NCBI GenBank assembly: GCA_031552655.1
Contig: JAVBML010000026.1
Span: forward strand, 1 to 28,573
Direction: 5' to 3'
DNA: 28,573 nucleotides
DNA from: CAZTPH01 sp031552655
GTDB lineage: Bacteria > Pseudomonadota > Gammaproteobacteria > UBA9339
This document shows positions 1 to 8,416 of the stretch, one piece after another. Position 1 is the stretch's first letter; each line of letters opens with the position of its first letter. A program made the translations under genes and the position numbers. The notes beneath the pieces were generated by a model that searched no databases, was not told the origin of the DNA, and saw nothing but the letters and a program-made list of their open reading frames with translations.

Positions 1-143
1 GGCCAGCGTTTATTAAGCTCAATAAATGCTGCTTCGCCAGCTCGAGCCATTAAAGTGTCACTATCCAACCCTCCATCGCGAGCAAAACTTTCGAGCTTCC
101 TAATTTCCACCGTACTATATAGCGACATTCCTATCTTCTCCAT
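1..143 (-). CDS. nnr: NAD(P)H-hydrate epimerase/dehydratase, N-terminal fragment (partial)
   Basis: This is the first 47 codons of a gene running off the left edge. The readable protein starts MEKIGMSLYSTVEIRKLE and continues with a segment containing LMARAGEAAF. That matches the N-terminal helix of the YjeF/NnrE family, which epimerises damaged NAD(P)HX; in most bacteria it is fused to the NnrD dehydratase. The ATG at 143 has a good ribosome site (AAGAGG, six bases upstream). A second in-frame ATG at 126 would match the usual family start but has no such site. It lies 43 bases after the mevalonate fusion gene on the same strand, so it is probably the last known member of that operon. Whether the dehydratase domain is present cannot be seen. 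Confidence 0.8.
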   Translation of the reverse strand, partial: MEKIGMSLYSTVEIRKLESFARDGGLDSDTLMARAGEAAFIELNKRW

Positions 144-186
144 AGCAAACCTCTTAAATACAACATACAAATGGTAACTATCATCT

Positions 187-1707
187 TTACCACCCCCATT
201 GCAATAAATTATTTAGCACCTGAGGTAGCCAAACGGTATATTTCTCAGGATGTTCCCCAAGATCCCGCAATAAATACTCTAAATTAACCCAGCGATACTC
301 CTGTACCTCCAGGGGATTATAGGTGAAATAATCCTCCCCACTAAATCCAATCAATAGATGATCTATCTCGTTTTCAATTAATTTAACATCGGAAAATTCG
401 CTACGATAGTGGAATTGACCTATTCTCCTTAGAGGCACCTGAAAACCCATCTCCTCTACCAATCTTCTTTCACCGGCACTCACAACATCTTCTCCCGGCG
501 AGGGATGGCCACAGCATGCATTGGACCACAGGTTTGCGCTATGATACTTATTACTACTACGCCTTTGCAGCAATATCTCCGTGGCCTCATTGCCACGTAA
601 AATCACCACGGAAAATGCGCGATGTAAATCCCCCCGAATATGGGTAGTCATTTTATCGCCAACGCCTAGCATACCATCATTACCATCAACTAATACCAAT
701 GGTCTTAGCTCAGCATCACCGAAGGGCGCAATAATTTCAATGGTAGGAAAACAGTTAAGAATATATTGCTTCCATGGAGCTAAAAATAAAAATTGAACAT
801 TGGGACCAGCATCCTGGGTAAAATATATTGGTACACCGGATGCCCGCAATTCGCCCATGGATGCGATTGCGCGTAGTGTACCCTGAGTAGAATAGTCAAT
901 GGTTGGTACACTGCTCTTCATGAGCTCGTGCATGGCAATGGCATTATTTTCTGCAACTTCTCCCAGGAGAGTAAAATCTTTCGTACTCATAGCTGTTTTA
1001 ATATACGCCAAATCCAAGGTAACTTGTTCCGGCCAGCGAGCATAGAGAGGTGAAGTATTAACTGCTAATTTCATGGCATCCCTAGATGGCAACGGCTTTT
1101 CTTCCCGGGACACGGTTAGCAGCCCAATGCTTAGTTCGGGCCAAGAATAATCCAATTTTTCAGCGTAGCTATCCATGCCATCACAATGTATTCCACGGTG
1201 CCATTCCACAAAACCATCAGCTATGGATCTACAGGCACTACCACTACCGAGACGCGCCAAAATAGACAACTCTTTTTTATCTAATCCCCAATTGTAGAGC
1301 TGGTCCAGCGCCATGGTCAAAGCGGCAAAACCACAGGCTGAGGAGGCAAATCCAGCCGCAATGGGAATATTAACGTTAGTTTCCACTGTATAGTAAATCC
1401 CATCTCGTCGATAAAGATCTAAAAATTCTTTCAAGCGCCTAGCAAAAATTGATTCCTGAGCCACTACCTTTCCATTAACTAGGTAGCGTTCTCCACCATG
1501 GTTCTCGCTCACCCTAGTACAGGCACCTAATTTTCCTAGGGAAACGGATAGGCTAGAAGTCATGGGCAGGTTAAGCTCCTCATCGCGTTTCCCCCAATAT
1601 TTGCACAGCGCAACATTACTAGAAGCCCAGGCAATCCCTTTGTTTTTAGTACGGTAATCCGGGCTGCCATGGCGTAAGATATACTTCACCACATCTATTT
1701 TTTTCAT
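187..1707 (-). CDS. mvaD-idi: Fusion: diphosphomevalonate decarboxylase + type I isopentenyl diphosphate isomerase
   Basis: One uninterrupted 506-residue frame carries two successive enzymes of the mevalonate route. Residues about 23-335 are diphosphomevalonate decarboxylase (MVAPP to IPP, ATP-dependent): SSNVALCKYWGKRD at 29-42, the ATP loop AGFASSACGF near 118-127, GSGSACRS at 154-161, and DAGPN at 299-303 holding the catalytic Asp. Residues about 336-506 are a Nudix-fold type I IPP isomerase (IPP to DMAPP). This half has metal-ligand His in the THIRGDLHRAF segment (355-364), the catalytic Cys399 in NACCGHP, and the catalytic Glu in ENE (445-447). The isomerase begins exactly where a free-standing Idi would begin, with essentially no linker. 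The ATG at 1707 has only a weak ribosome site (AAAGA) and lies 10 bases after the preceding kinase, suggesting coupled translation. I know of no well-characterised protein with this architecture. Confidence 0.93.
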   Translation of the reverse strand: MKKIDVVKYILRHGSPDYRTKNKGIAWASSNVALCKYWGKRDEELNLPMTSSLSVSLGKLGACTRVSENHGGERYLVNGKVVAQESIFARRLKEFLDLYRRDGIYYTVETNVNIPIAAGFASSACGFAALTMALDQLYNWGLDKKELSILARLGSGSACRSIADGFVEWHRGIHCDGMDSYAEKLDYSWPELSIGLLTVSREEKPLPSRDAMKLAVNTSPLYARWPEQVTLDLAYIKTAMSTKDFTLLGEVAENNAIAMHELMKSSVPTIDYSTQGTLRAIASMGELRASGVPIYFTQDAGPNVQFLFLAPWKQYILNCFPTIEIIAPFGDAELRPLVLVDGNDGMLGVGDKMTTHIRGDLHRAFSVVILRGNEATEILLQRRSSNKYHSANLWSNACCGHPSPGEDVVSAGERRLVEEMGFQVPLRRIGQFHYRSEFSDVKLIENEIDHLLIGFSGEDYFTYNPLEVQEYRWVNLEYLLRDLGEHPEKYTVWLPQVLNNLLQWGW

Positions 1708-1717
1708 TATTTAATCT

Positions 1718-2668
1718 TTAACTTAAATAGCTGATACCAACACTGCTAACTTTGGCTCTAATCTCTCGGACACCGCTATCATCACCATGGAATACATTTT
1801 CTTCAATTTTTCCCATACCAATTACACAATCACCGAGTCCCGAGCCCGAAATTTTAGCTCCCCGAATACCAGGGCTAGCTCGCAAAGCAAAGATAATATT
1901 GGCTAAATTGCCATTGCTAACTCCCAGTGCATCCTGTAAACCCTGGTGAATATTCATCAAAGTACCTAATTTACCGTAATGCCGTTCAGCTATGGCATTT
2001 TTTGCTACCCGGGAACAATGATCCATGGCTGCATAAATTTTAGCAAAAATTTCGGGATATCTTTTTTGTTCCCGGGCAACCTTAGCAACCACTTTAAATG
2101 TAGGAACCTTGGAACCAGAATATATAATCGATAGAGGTAAAACGGTTCCCAATTGTTCCACAATTAAAGGCTTAGCATTATATGCCAAAATACCGCCAAA
2201 TATACTTGCCGCAACATCAGCACCGGAACCAATTTTTTTTACATCCTGGATAACCTCCAGGGCTTTTCTATAAAGTGATCTAGCACTTTCAGGTTTACCC
2301 CGAAGCCACCAAGTCAAAATACCCAACACAGCGACGGTAATCGCCGCCGAAGACCCCAAACCAATGTTACTGGAAAAGTCAGAGACAATATTTAGATCAA
2401 AGCCAACCCTAAGACGTTTGGCATGTTTTAAAATCGCAGTTAAAACATAGTCATAGGGAAGTTGAGATTTAATTTTACCAAGATGGGTGCCATGGTGACC
2501 AAATTCATCACTATCAATATTGATGCGAGCATCACTGCGAGGAATAAGAGTAACCTCCACATACTTATCCATGGCAGCAACAATTGCCATGGCACCATGC
2601 AAAACCGCATGTTCCCCAAATAACATTAAGCTACCCGGTACTTTTACTTTATACAAGGATCGCTCCAT
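1718..2668 (-). CDS. mvaK2: GHMP kinase, probable phosphomevalonate kinase
   Basis: This 316-residue GHMP-family kinase is the second of two in the operon. Visible motifs are motif 1 PGSLMLFGEHAVLHG (11-25), the ATP loop GLGSSAA (103-109), GSGADVAAS with Asp151 (147-155), and C-terminal motif 3 KISGSGLGDC. The GSGADVAAS-FGG pattern resembles phosphomevalonate kinases, whereas the neighbouring kinase has the HG-SSGID pattern of mevalonate kinases, so I assign this one to the second phosphorylation. The assignment is inference; annotation pipelines often call this type mevalonate kinase. The Lys commonly present in motif 1 (PGK) is Ser13 here. The ATG at 2668 overlaps the upstream kinase by 20 bases and has AGGAG eight bases away. 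Confidence 0.85.
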   Translation of the reverse strand: MERSLYKVKVPGSLMLFGEHAVLHGAMAIVAAMDKYVEVTLIPRSDARINIDSDEFGHHGTHLGKIKSQLPYDYVLTAILKHAKRLRVGFDLNIVSDFSSNIGLGSSAAITVAVLGILTWWLRGKPESARSLYRKALEVIQDVKKIGSGADVAASIFGGILAYNAKPLIVEQLGTVLPLSIIYSGSKVPTFKVVAKVAREQKRYPEIFAKIYAAMDHCSRVAKNAIAERHYGKLGTLMNIHQGLQDALGVSNGNLANIIFALRASPGIRGAKISGSGLGDCVIGMGKIEENVFHGDDSGVREIRAKVSSVGISYLS

Positions 2669-3674
2669 AGTTACAGCTCCTGATATCTAGGATTTCATAG
2701 CCATACTCAGAAACTAACTCTTTAAAATCCAAACCATCACCAACTGCTAGCACAATACCACATTCATCACTGCCAATGGAACCAGCCCCACTAATCTTTG
2801 CTGCTCCACCTAAATACTCAATGTCATCAATAAATCGAGCAACTTTAGCTGATACAACTTCAAGTTCACATAAAATTCGGTGATTTATACGCAGAAGTTT
2901 TTTAAGCAGAAAATTATTACCCATCTCTATGGCTCTATCCATGGCTTTAACCGTTTCCTCACAGGTATGCAAAAGATCTTTTTTTGTACCTAGCAATTCG
3001 GTGGTTTTTTTTACACATTCACTGGTAGATAAGCGTGGACCTCCAGTATTAATGGCAACCATAGACAAATTTGGTAGGAAACGTCTCTGGGCAATGCCAC
3101 CGATAAAAAAATGGTAGCCACCAAACAGTGAAATGAACAAATCTATGCCACTGGATATGCCATGCTGCATTTTTTCAATTTCTCTTCCCCAAAGAAAGTA
3201 GGATTTTTTCATTGGAGGAAGAACAAAATAATTAGTAACGGCATGGATTAGCGCCATGGTAACAGCGGCAGAAGATCCCATGCCGCAGCTCATGGGTAAT
3301 GTGGAATCAATTATGATGCGTAAACCACCATCTATCTTGATATCAAAGTGATTTACTAAATAGATAAAAGCATACATTGCTAAATCCCAGGAATTTTCCA
3401 AAACGTTACCGAGATCTAATTTCTGCACTACGAAATCAGCATAGCGCTGGTCAAGCTCACTTTTATAGATATGCAAATTTGCCAAAGTCATGCTTCGCTG
3501 TAATTTCAAAGATATAAATTCAAAACAAATCTCATCGACATCGACACTGCAAATGGTAACGGTGGCGAAGCGATCGATGGCCAATGCCAAGGCAGGGCTG
3601 CCATGAACCATAGAATGCTCACCGGAAAGTATTACTTTCCCTGGAGCACGCACCGTAATAGATCTATGACTCAC
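2649..3674 (-). CDS. mvaK1: Mevalonate kinase
   Basis: A 341-residue GHMP kinase expected to phosphorylate mevalonate at O5. Motif 1 is APGKVILSGEHSMVHG with Lys13, motif 2 is GMGSSAA (131-137), and the HGISSGID segment (171-178) supplies the likely catalytic Asp178. Motif 3 is KISGAGSIGS near the C terminus. The HG-x-SSGID and following INTG patterns fit mevalonate kinase better than phosphomevalonate kinase. It starts with GTG eight bases after mvaS; the nearest GGAG is 11 bases upstream, rather far, so coupling to mvaS is likely. The 3' end overlaps the next kinase by 20 bases. Motif 3 is slightly irregular (AGSIGSDECG where AGGGGC is usual). Confidence 0.87.
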   Translation of the reverse strand: MSHRSITVRAPGKVILSGEHSMVHGSPALALAIDRFATVTICSVDVDEICFEFISLKLQRSMTLANLHIYKSELDQRYADFVVQKLDLGNVLENSWDLAMYAFIYLVNHFDIKIDGGLRIIIDSTLPMSCGMGSSAAVTMALIHAVTNYFVLPPMKKSYFLWGREIEKMQHGISSGIDLFISLFGGYHFFIGGIAQRRFLPNLSMVAINTGGPRLSTSECVKKTTELLGTKKDLLHTCEETVKAMDRAIEMGNNFLLKKLLRINHRILCELEVVSAKVARFIDDIEYLGGAAKISGAGSIGSDECGIVLAVGDGLDFKELVSEYGYEILDIRSCNYGAILV

Positions 3675-3682
3675 TTTAAATT

Positions 3683-4855
3683 TTACTCCAATTTCTCATA
3701 GATTCTCCTATGCCCTCGTATCTCCTTCAGGCAGAATTTACCCGTATGCCATACCGTGGGAAGTTTAAATATCTCTCCGGTTTGAGGAAATTTAAATTGA
3801 TACAATTTTTCATAGTCACTAAAAGAAAGTTCCTGTCTCTGATCTAATATATTTTTAACAGGTTGCCTAGGCAAATAGTTTTCATAGCCGGGAACTACCT
3901 GGGCCGCGAAAAATTCAGCAACACTTCCCGAGCCATAGCTATATAGTCCAATTAAGCTCCCCGATAAATCCACGGCACTATTTTCCAAAAGAGATAATAT
4001 TCCCAGGTACAAAGAAGCGGTGTAGCAATTGCCAACTTCCCGGGCATATATTAACCCTTCATGAATTTGTTCGCTAAGTAACTCCGGAGTTAAGGATAAT
4101 CCATTTACCTTGGCTAATCTTCCATGGGTTCTCTCCACTAACTTCGCCAAGGGCACATGGTAACAAAAACGCCGGTGATCACTAAAACTACGATTGCTCA
4201 GTGCTGCATATTGTGCAAAACTTTCCTCCGCAAGACGCATATAGGTATCGCAGGATAATCTACCATCCACCAAAGCATGCGCTAAATAATTTGGTCTCCA
4301 GAAGTCCATGGTCTCCTTGGTACAGAAGCCTGCGTAGTCATCAATGGCAAGCAATTTAGGATTGGCGCTCAGTAACATGGCGATGGCTCCTCCACCCTGG
4401 GATGATTCCGCCACACTGTGTAAATCATAGCGAGCAATATCCGCGGCGATAAGCAGCACTTTGCTATTTTCATTTCTTTGTAACCATGGTAAAGCCATCT
4501 GCAAACCAAAAGTTGCTCCGTAGCAAGCCTGCTTTATTTCAACTACGCGGCAACGTCGAGGTAAGTTAAATAGTTTATGGATGTGAGTGGCTGCTGCCTT
4601 GGAAGTATCTATGCCAGTTTCCGTAGCAAAAATAACTAATTCTATGCAACTAGTATCCACGCCGGCAAGCAATTCATCAACGCCGTTAGCTGCCATAGTT
4701 ACTATATCTTCATTGGGAGGAGCAATGGACATTCTATGTTGTCCCAAATCATCAATAAATTTAACCGAACTTTTTCCCCGTCCCGCAGCAAAGGTTTTCA
4801 AATCCAAATAATAATTGGAAGTATAAAAACTAATGGCATCGATACCAAAATGCAT
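3683..4855 (-). CDS. mvaS: Hydroxymethylglutaryl-CoA synthase
   Basis: This enzyme condenses acetoacetyl-CoA with acetyl-CoA to HMG-CoA, the first committed step of the mevalonate pathway. The 390-residue protein has the full catalytic triad at the positions typical of bacterial enzymes: Glu79 in FATETGIDTSK, Cys111 in EIKQACYGAT and His233 in CYHVPLAK. Its length is normal for the bacterial family. It is the promoter-proximal gene of the operon; a strong -10 and acceptable -35 lie 29-57 bases upstream. The ATG at 4855 has no clear Shine-Dalgarno sequence. HMG-CoA reductase is not in the window and must be encoded elsewhere if the pathway works. Confidence 0.95.
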   Translation of the reverse strand: MHFGIDAISFYTSNYYLDLKTFAAGRGKSSVKFIDDLGQHRMSIAPPNEDIVTMAANGVDELLAGVDTSCIELVIFATETGIDTSKAAATHIHKLFNLPRRCRVVEIKQACYGATFGLQMALPWLQRNENSKVLLIAADIARYDLHSVAESSQGGGAIAMLLSANPKLLAIDDYAGFCTKETMDFWRPNYLAHALVDGRLSCDTYMRLAEESFAQYAALSNRSFSDHRRFCYHVPLAKLVERTHGRLAKVNGLSLTPELLSEQIHEGLIYAREVGNCYTASLYLGILSLLENSAVDLSGSLIGLYSYGSGSVAEFFAAQVVPGYENYLPRQPVKNILDQRQELSFSDYEKLYQFKFPQTGEIFKLPTVWHTGKFCLKEIRGHRRIYEKLE

Positions 4856-4883
4856 AGGGAATTGAATAATTAATAGTGAGCCG

Positions 4884-4912
4884 ATTATATATTACCTTTT
4901 ACCATCTTTCCA
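4884..4912 (-). promoter_or_regulatory. Probable sigma-70 promoter of the mevalonate operon
   Basis: On the minus strand, TGGAAA (-35, 4907-4912) is followed after 17 bases by a perfect TATAAT (-10, 4884-4889). Transcription would start about 20 bases before mvaS. The gap is shared with the divergent symporter gene. Confidence 0.5.
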
Positions 4913-5041
4913 CCTGCAAATTACCGAGAATAAATATAGCAAATAATGGCAATAGCAAAGATTTTTCCCATGATTTTCTTTTTTCCAATCACATTAAAAT
5001 TGCATTTATGAAGAAACTATGTTACTTACTAAAGCAAGACT

Positions 5042-6259
5042 ATGAAGATAAAATTATGGCACAAAGTTTTACTTGGTATGTTTTTGGGTATAATATGTGG
5101 GTATTTCTGTAGAGAGTACTACCAACTATTTAAACCATTCGCTACGATTTACATTAATTTAGTCAAAATGATCGTAGTCCCCACAGTATTCTTTGCCATA
5201 ATTTATGGCATTACCAATATTAGTGACATAGGAACCATAGGGCGCATCGGCCTTAAATCATCTCTAATTTATACCGTAGCAACAGTGGTGGCAGTTTTAA
5301 TTGGTATTTTCATAGCTAACCATCTACAGCCTGGCATAGACATAAATCTATTAGTTGAAGTAACTAACCATGGTATACCCTCTTCTGCCACGCCAAACAT
5401 TACCCTAGAAGAGATCTTTACCAATATATTTCCATCCAATCCCATTGCCGCCATGGCCAATGGCAATACATTGCAAGTAGTTTGCTTTGCCATAATTTTT
5501 GGTCTATCCCTAGTGCTAGCAGGTGAAAAAGCTAGAGCCGCAAGGGAAACACTTAGTTCCATTACCAGTGCCATATTTAAAATGGTAGATTTAGTGGTGC
5601 AAATCACTCCCTACGGAGCTTTTGCTACCATGGCTTGGATCGTAGGAGAACATGGTTTTTCCCTGATTTTAAGCTTAGGTAAATTAGCGGCAACGATTCT
5701 TTTTGCATTTACCATGCAATACCTTCTATTCGGCATCATGTTGCTACTATTCAAGCTAAATCCCATTAGATTTTATCAAAAAACGTTTAATATCCAATCC
5801 ATTGCCTTTGCAACCTCCAGCAGTAAAGCCACCATTGTACCAGCCATGGGTGAGTTGCAAAATAAACTTGGAGTCTCAAAGAGAGTAGCTAGTTTCGTAT
5901 TACCTCTAGGAGCAACTATAAACATGACTGGTTCGGCAATTTACATAGCAATCTGTGCCATTTTCTTTGCCCAATTATATGGCATAACTCTAACCTCCCA
6001 TCAGTATTTAATACTTGCCATTACCTCAACCATTGGATCCATAGGAGCAGCCGGTTATCCCAGTGGAGCCGTCATCATGCTCAGCATGGTGCTACCTACC
6101 ATCGGTCTTCCCATTGACAATATTCCTCTAATCATGGGGATAGATAGATTGCTAGATATGTTTAGAACCGTAATTAATGTTACGGGAGACTGCGCTACAA
6201 CCGTAGCCATAGACAGACTAGAGGGCACCCTAAGTATAGATAAATATAATGAGGTCTAG
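5042..6259 (+). CDS. Dicarboxylate/amino acid:cation symporter (DAACS/SLC1 family)
   Basis: A 405-residue multi-pass inner-membrane secondary transporter, probably importing glutamate, aspartate or C4-dicarboxylates. Landmarks of the glutamate-transporter fold are present: the HP1 tip TSSSKAT (258-264), the TM7 sequence NMTGS (294-298), the HP2 loop GAAGYPSG (335-342), and TM8 with IDRLLDMFRTVINVTGD (367-383). In TM8, Asp372, Arg375, Asn379 and Asp383 correspond to D394, R397, N401 and D405 of GltPh; the Arg selects acidic substrates. The TM7 motif is normally NMDGT, and its Asp, which contributes to a sodium site, is Thr here. It is transcribed alone, divergent from the mevalonate operon and convergent with pnp eight bases away. 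The ATG at 5042 has a poor ribosome site. Confidence 0.9.
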   Translation: MKIKLWHKVLLGMFLGIICGYFCREYYQLFKPFATIYINLVKMIVVPTVFFAIIYGITNISDIGTIGRIGLKSSLIYTVATVVAVLIGIFIANHLQPGIDINLLVEVTNHGIPSSATPNITLEEIFTNIFPSNPIAAMANGNTLQVVCFAIIFGLSLVLAGEKARAARETLSSITSAIFKMVDLVVQITPYGAFATMAWIVGEHGFSLILSLGKLAATILFAFTMQYLLFGIMLLLFKLNPIRFYQKTFNIQSIAFATSSSKATIVPAMGELQNKLGVSKRVASFVLPLGATINMTGSAIYIAICAIFFAQLYGITLTSHQYLILAITSTIGSIGAAGYPSGAVIMLSMVLPTIGLPIDNIPLIMGIDRLLDMFRTVINVTGDCATTVAIDRLEGTLSIDKYNEV

Positions 6260-6267
6260 AATATAGC

Positions 6268-8343
6268 TTAGATCTCTTTCATACTTAATCGTACCTTACC
6301 CATGCGGTCAATTTCAATGACTTTTACGCGCACATCTTGTCCTTCCTGTAGATGATCCTTAACACTTTTCACTCTTTCTGTGGAAATTTGCGATATATGC
6401 ACTAGACCATCCTTATTCTGTAAAAAGCTAACAACGGCGCCAAAGTCCATAATTTTAGTGACCCTACCTTCGTAAATTTTTCCCACCTCTGCCTCTGCGG
6501 TGATCATTTCAATGCGACGCATAGCTTCAGCTGCTGCGGTTTTATCTGCCGTAGCTATGGTAACAACTCCATTATCCTTAATATCAATCTGTGCCCCCGT
6601 TTCTTCAACCAAACTACGAATCACGGAACCTCCTTTACCGATAACATCCCTGATTTTCTCAGGATTGATCTGCATGGTGGTAATTCTCGGAGCAAAATCT
6701 GAAATCTGTTCCCGCGGAGTTGCAATTTTCTCATACATCAAATTGAATATGTGCAATCTTGCATCTCTGGCTTGCGCAAGGGCAATTTTCATAATGTCTT
6801 CCGTAATGCCATCAATCTTAATATCCATTTGCAAAGCGGTAATTCCCTGAGATGTACCGGCAACTTTAAAATCCATGTCACCTAAATGATCTTCATCTCC
6901 TAGAATATCTGTAAGTACTGCAAATTTCTCATGTTCCTTGATTAACCCCATGGCAATGCCCGCAACGGGAGCTTTTACCGGAATTCCAGCATCCATTAGT
7001 GCTAGGCTACCACCACAAACACTAGCCATGGAACTCGATCCATTGGATTCAGTTATTTCAGAAACCAGCCTAACAACATAGGGAAATTTATCTTTAGGGG
7101 GCATCACTGCCTGCAATGCTCTCTTTGCCAAATTACCATGGCCAATCTCCCTGCGTCGAGGACTACCCATATTTCCAACCTCTCCGGTGCAGTAGGGAGG
7201 GAAATTATAGTGCAACATAAATCTTTCACTACCTTCCCCTGCGGGAGCATCGATAATCTGCGCATCACTTTCGGTACCAAGGGTAGCCGTTACCAGCGCC
7301 TGGGTTTCTCCTCGTGTAAAGATAGCGGACCCATGGGCTCTGGGTAACAATCCCAATTTTATATCTATTGGTCTAACGGAAACTCTATCCCGACCATCAA
7401 TGCGTAGTAGATTATCTAAAATACGTTCCCTTACTATCTGCCGCTCTAAGGAAAATACTATATTCGCAATTCTCTCACTGGTAATTAATTCATCATCGCT
7501 GGAAAATTTTTCCACCAAAGCACTGTTAATTTCCTTTAGTCTCTCATTCCTTTGTTGCCTATCTATAATCTCATAGGCCTTGACCAAATCTATTTTAGCA
7601 ATAGCTTCAATGCGCTCTATTAGTGCCCTATCCTCTCCCTGGGGAATAAAATTCCACTTCGGTTTACCTGCTTCCTGGGCAAACTCTCTTATTGCCTGCA
7701 GAGCTCCTTGCATCTGCTGATAACCAAACATCACCGCCCCAAGCATGGTGACTTCATCAAGTTCCCGAGCCTCGGACTCAACCATTAAAATGGCCTTTTC
7801 CGTACCGGCCACCACCAAATCTAAATCTGAATCTTCCAGTTGCTTTGCCGTGGGATTAAGAAGAAAAGTTCCATTTCCATAGCCAACTCTGGCACCAGCT
7901 AAAGGTCCCTGGAAAGGGATACCGGAAATCTCCAAAGCGGCTGCTGCTCCCAATAGCGCAGGAATATCTGGCAATATATTAGGATCCAATGAAATTAGCG
8001 TAGCAACTACCTGCACCTCGTTCGTAAAACCATCGGGGAAAAGTGGCCGCAGCGATCGATCAATGAGACGGGAAATTAATGTCTCCTGGGTACTAGGCCT
8101 GCTCTCCCTTTTAATAAATCCTCCGGGAAGCTTACCATTTGCATAGTAGCGCTCTTGATAGTTAACAGTCAGAGGAAAAAAATCTCGCGCTTCCTTGGTA
8201 TCCCTCTCCCCCACGGCGGTAACTAGAAGCACCGTATCACCAATAGTAACCATTACCGATCCCGTAGCCTGCCTAGCTACAGCCCCACTCTCTAGGGTGA
8301 CTAAATGATCGCCGTACTGAAAAGATTTTTTTACATGTTTCAT
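6268..8343 (-). CDS. pnp: Polyribonucleotide nucleotidyltransferase (PNPase)
   Basis: The 3'-5' phosphorolytic exoribonuclease of the mRNA degradation machinery, 691 residues from this start. It has two RNase PH domains, the second containing DHLGDMDFKVAGT with the catalytic/metal aspartates. These are followed by a KH domain (GKGGS loop, about 559-619) and a C-terminal S1 domain (about 620-691). There is no extra acidic tail. I use the ATG at 8343 because it gives an N terminus aligned in length with E. coli PNPase (MKHVKKSFQYG); an in-frame TTG at 8361 would add six residues, and neither has a convincing Shine-Dalgarno sequence. It follows rpsO by 73 bases, the conserved rpsO-pnp arrangement. 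Confidence 0.97.
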   Translation of the reverse strand: MKHVKKSFQYGDHLVTLESGAVARQATGSVMVTIGDTVLLVTAVGERDTKEARDFFPLTVNYQERYYANGKLPGGFIKRESRPSTQETLISRLIDRSLRPLFPDGFTNEVQVVATLISLDPNILPDIPALLGAAAALEISGIPFQGPLAGARVGYGNGTFLLNPTAKQLEDSDLDLVVAGTEKAILMVESEARELDEVTMLGAVMFGYQQMQGALQAIREFAQEAGKPKWNFIPQGEDRALIERIEAIAKIDLVKAYEIIDRQQRNERLKEINSALVEKFSSDDELITSERIANIVFSLERQIVRERILDNLLRIDGRDRVSVRPIDIKLGLLPRAHGSAIFTRGETQALVTATLGTESDAQIIDAPAGEGSERFMLHYNFPPYCTGEVGNMGSPRRREIGHGNLAKRALQAVMPPKDKFPYVVRLVSEITESNGSSSMASVCGGSLALMDAGIPVKAPVAGIAMGLIKEHEKFAVLTDILGDEDHLGDMDFKVAGTSQGITALQMDIKIDGITEDIMKIALAQARDARLHIFNLMYEKIATPREQISDFAPRITTMQINPEKIRDVIGKGGSVIRSLVEETGAQIDIKDNGVVTIATADKTAAAEAMRRIEMITAEAEVGKIYEGRVTKIMDFGAVVSFLQNKDGLVHISQISTERVKSVKDHLQEGQDVRVKVIEIDRMGKVRLSMKEI

Positions 8344-8375
8344 TATGAAGTTATTTCCCAATTAATTAAATATCG

Positions 8376-8389
8376 TTAGCAATTGCTAA
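8376..8389 (-). other. Short perfect inverted repeat in the rpsO-pnp gap
   Basis: TTAGCAATTGCTAA is a perfect 14-base palindrome between rpsO and pnp. In RNA it would form a five-pair stem with an AATT loop. It is not followed by a T run in either direction, so it is not a convincing terminator. In other bacteria this gap carries processing or attenuation structures that control pnp; any such role here is inference. Confidence 0.3.
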
Positions 8390-8416
8390 ATTTCACCGTA
8401 TACACCCAAGGCAGCG

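Noticed and set aside
4876..5112. A 78-residue plus-strand frame before the symporter gene
   Set aside because: It overlaps the symporter start in another frame, covers the mvaS promoter region, has no ribosome site and no recognisable motif.
6500..6850. A 116-residue plus-strand frame opposite pnp
   Set aside because: It lies wholly within pnp on the other strand, in a conserved coding region; its low-complexity composition is that of a complementary-strand shadow.
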